Of a stretch of DNA of 64,000 nucleotides, positions 63,671 to 64,000 are shown one piece after another. The stretch's first letter is position 1, and each line of letters begins with the position of its first letter. A program made the position numbers and the translations under genes. The stretch covers positions 1,131,501 through 1,195,500 of the forward strand of contig NZ_CP045073.1 in assembly GCF_009301415.1 (NCBI RefSeq). Direction: 5' to 3'. The notes under the pieces are model-generated. The model did no database searches. It was not told where the DNA came from and saw only the letters and a list, made by a program, of their open reading frames with translations. The DNA is from Paracoccus kondratievae (GTDB lineage: Bacteria > Pseudomonadota > Alphaproteobacteria > Rhodobacterales > Rhodobacteraceae).

Positions 63671-63949
63671 ATGCGAACTCATTTTTCTGCTCTTCTCGCT
63701 CTCATGATCGTCACCGGATGCGCGGTCGGTTCTGGTGCAGTGGTAAAGGGCGTCGGGCCAGGTGATCTCCTGAAGCTGCGCGAAGGCCCTGGCCTCAACC
63801 ACAACATCATCATCGGCCTGCCTGACGGAACGCGCCTCACCCGCCAGAACTGCGTCACGAACAACGGCAAGGTCTGGTGCAGGGTCTCGCTCGCCGACAG
63901 GCCCGGTATCTCGGGTTACGTTTCGGCGGACTATCTGGCGCATCGCTGA
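63671..63949 (+). CDS. small SH3-domain lipoprotein
   Basis: A 92-residue protein with a lipoprotein signal (MRTHFSALLALMIVTGC, lipobox VTGC, Cys17). One bacterial SH3 domain follows (LLKLREGPGLNHNIIIGLPD, then VWCRVSLADRPGISGYVSAD). Such proteins bind cell-wall peptides or partner proteins in the periplasm. AGGTCAGGCA precedes the start. No neighbour on the right can be judged because the window ends about 50 bp later. Confidence 0.8.
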   Translation: MRTHFSALLALMIVTGCAVGSGAVVKGVGPGDLLKLREGPGLNHNIIIGLPDGTRLTRQNCVTNNGKVWCRVSLADRPGISGYVSADYLAHR

Positions 63950-64000
63950 CAGCAACATGGTCGGCCCAGAGCCGCCAGTCAAACCCGAGTGCGCGCCTTA

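Noticed and set aside
63283..63765. A 160-codon plus-strand frame before the SH3 lipoprotein
   Set aside because: It begins in the repeat, overlaps the lipoprotein gene by almost 100 bp and has no motif; the lipoprotein has a clear lipobox.

Overview
The window is GC-rich DNA of an alphaproteobacterium. Gene content and protein style (PreT/PreA with RutR-like boxes, PotABCD-like and hydantoinase clusters, IS66/IS21/IS1111 types, a RepB-type partition remnant) suggest the Rhodobacterales, most like Paracoccus. The many insertion sequences, toxin-antitoxin pairs and partition remnant suggest a megaplasmid or a plasmid-like chromosomal island. The assignment is inferred from gene content only; no rRNA, tRNA or CRISPR was recognised.

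Layout. (1) 0.2-7.1 kb: a Tn7/Tn5053-like transposition module, tnsA-like, tniA (DDE), tniB (AAA ATPase) and tniQ, preceded by small genes including a Ner-like and an XRE regulator with a palindromic operator. (2) 7.1-11.8 kb: a truncated IS21, the C-terminal part of a large serine recombinase, an intact IS110/IS1111 element bounded by 12-bp inverted repeats, and an IS3 scrap. (3) 12.3-28.2 kb: an intact catabolic block. It holds a PotABCD-like ABC importer, a GntR regulator, a beta-keto acid cleavage enzyme, HyuA/HyuB-type subunits, two SDR dehydrogenases, a hot-dog thioesterase, an XRE-cupin regulator with recognisable operators, a DHPON-hydrolase-like alpha/beta hydrolase and an MFS transporter. 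The substrate is unknown. (4) 28.3-41 kb: a scrambled defence and mobility island with remnants of IS5, HsdR, IS3 and a RepB-type protein, plus VapBC, HigBA and a HVO_A0114-like regulator. It also holds a low-GC two-gene system (repeat-rich helical protein plus nuclease-like protein) whose second gene is cut by a complete IS66 with an exact 8-bp target duplication. IS3, IS21 and a polymorphic-toxin fragment follow. (5) 41.3-51.8 kb: reductive pyrimidine (hydantoin) catabolism: preT, preA, two TetR regulators, a beta-ureidopropionase-type hydrolase, dihydropyrimidinase and an NMT1-type ABC importer. RutR-like palindromes lie between the regulator and hydrolase genes. (6) 51.8-53.9 kb: IS3, IS1595 and IS5 scraps and parDE with a broken toxin gene. 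(7) 54-63.2 kb: an orphan type VI secretion island with vgrG, unknown genes, and DUF6484, DUF2169, PAAR-like/nuclease, DUF3396 immunity and ketosynthase-like genes. Six consecutive genes at its distal end carry frameshifts or a stop. (8) The right edge has an SH3 lipoprotein and the second copy of a diverged ~100-bp repeat also present at 31.8 kb.

The metabolic blocks are intact, whereas the mobile, defence and T6SS blocks are heavily eroded. The most unusual feature is the two-gene system at 32.5-38.8 kb. Removing the IS66 and one target duplication restores one continuous reading frame of about 576 codons, beginning with a PD-(D/E)xK-like region and coupled by a 4-bp overlap to the repeat protein. 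It looks like a candidate undescribed defence operon.
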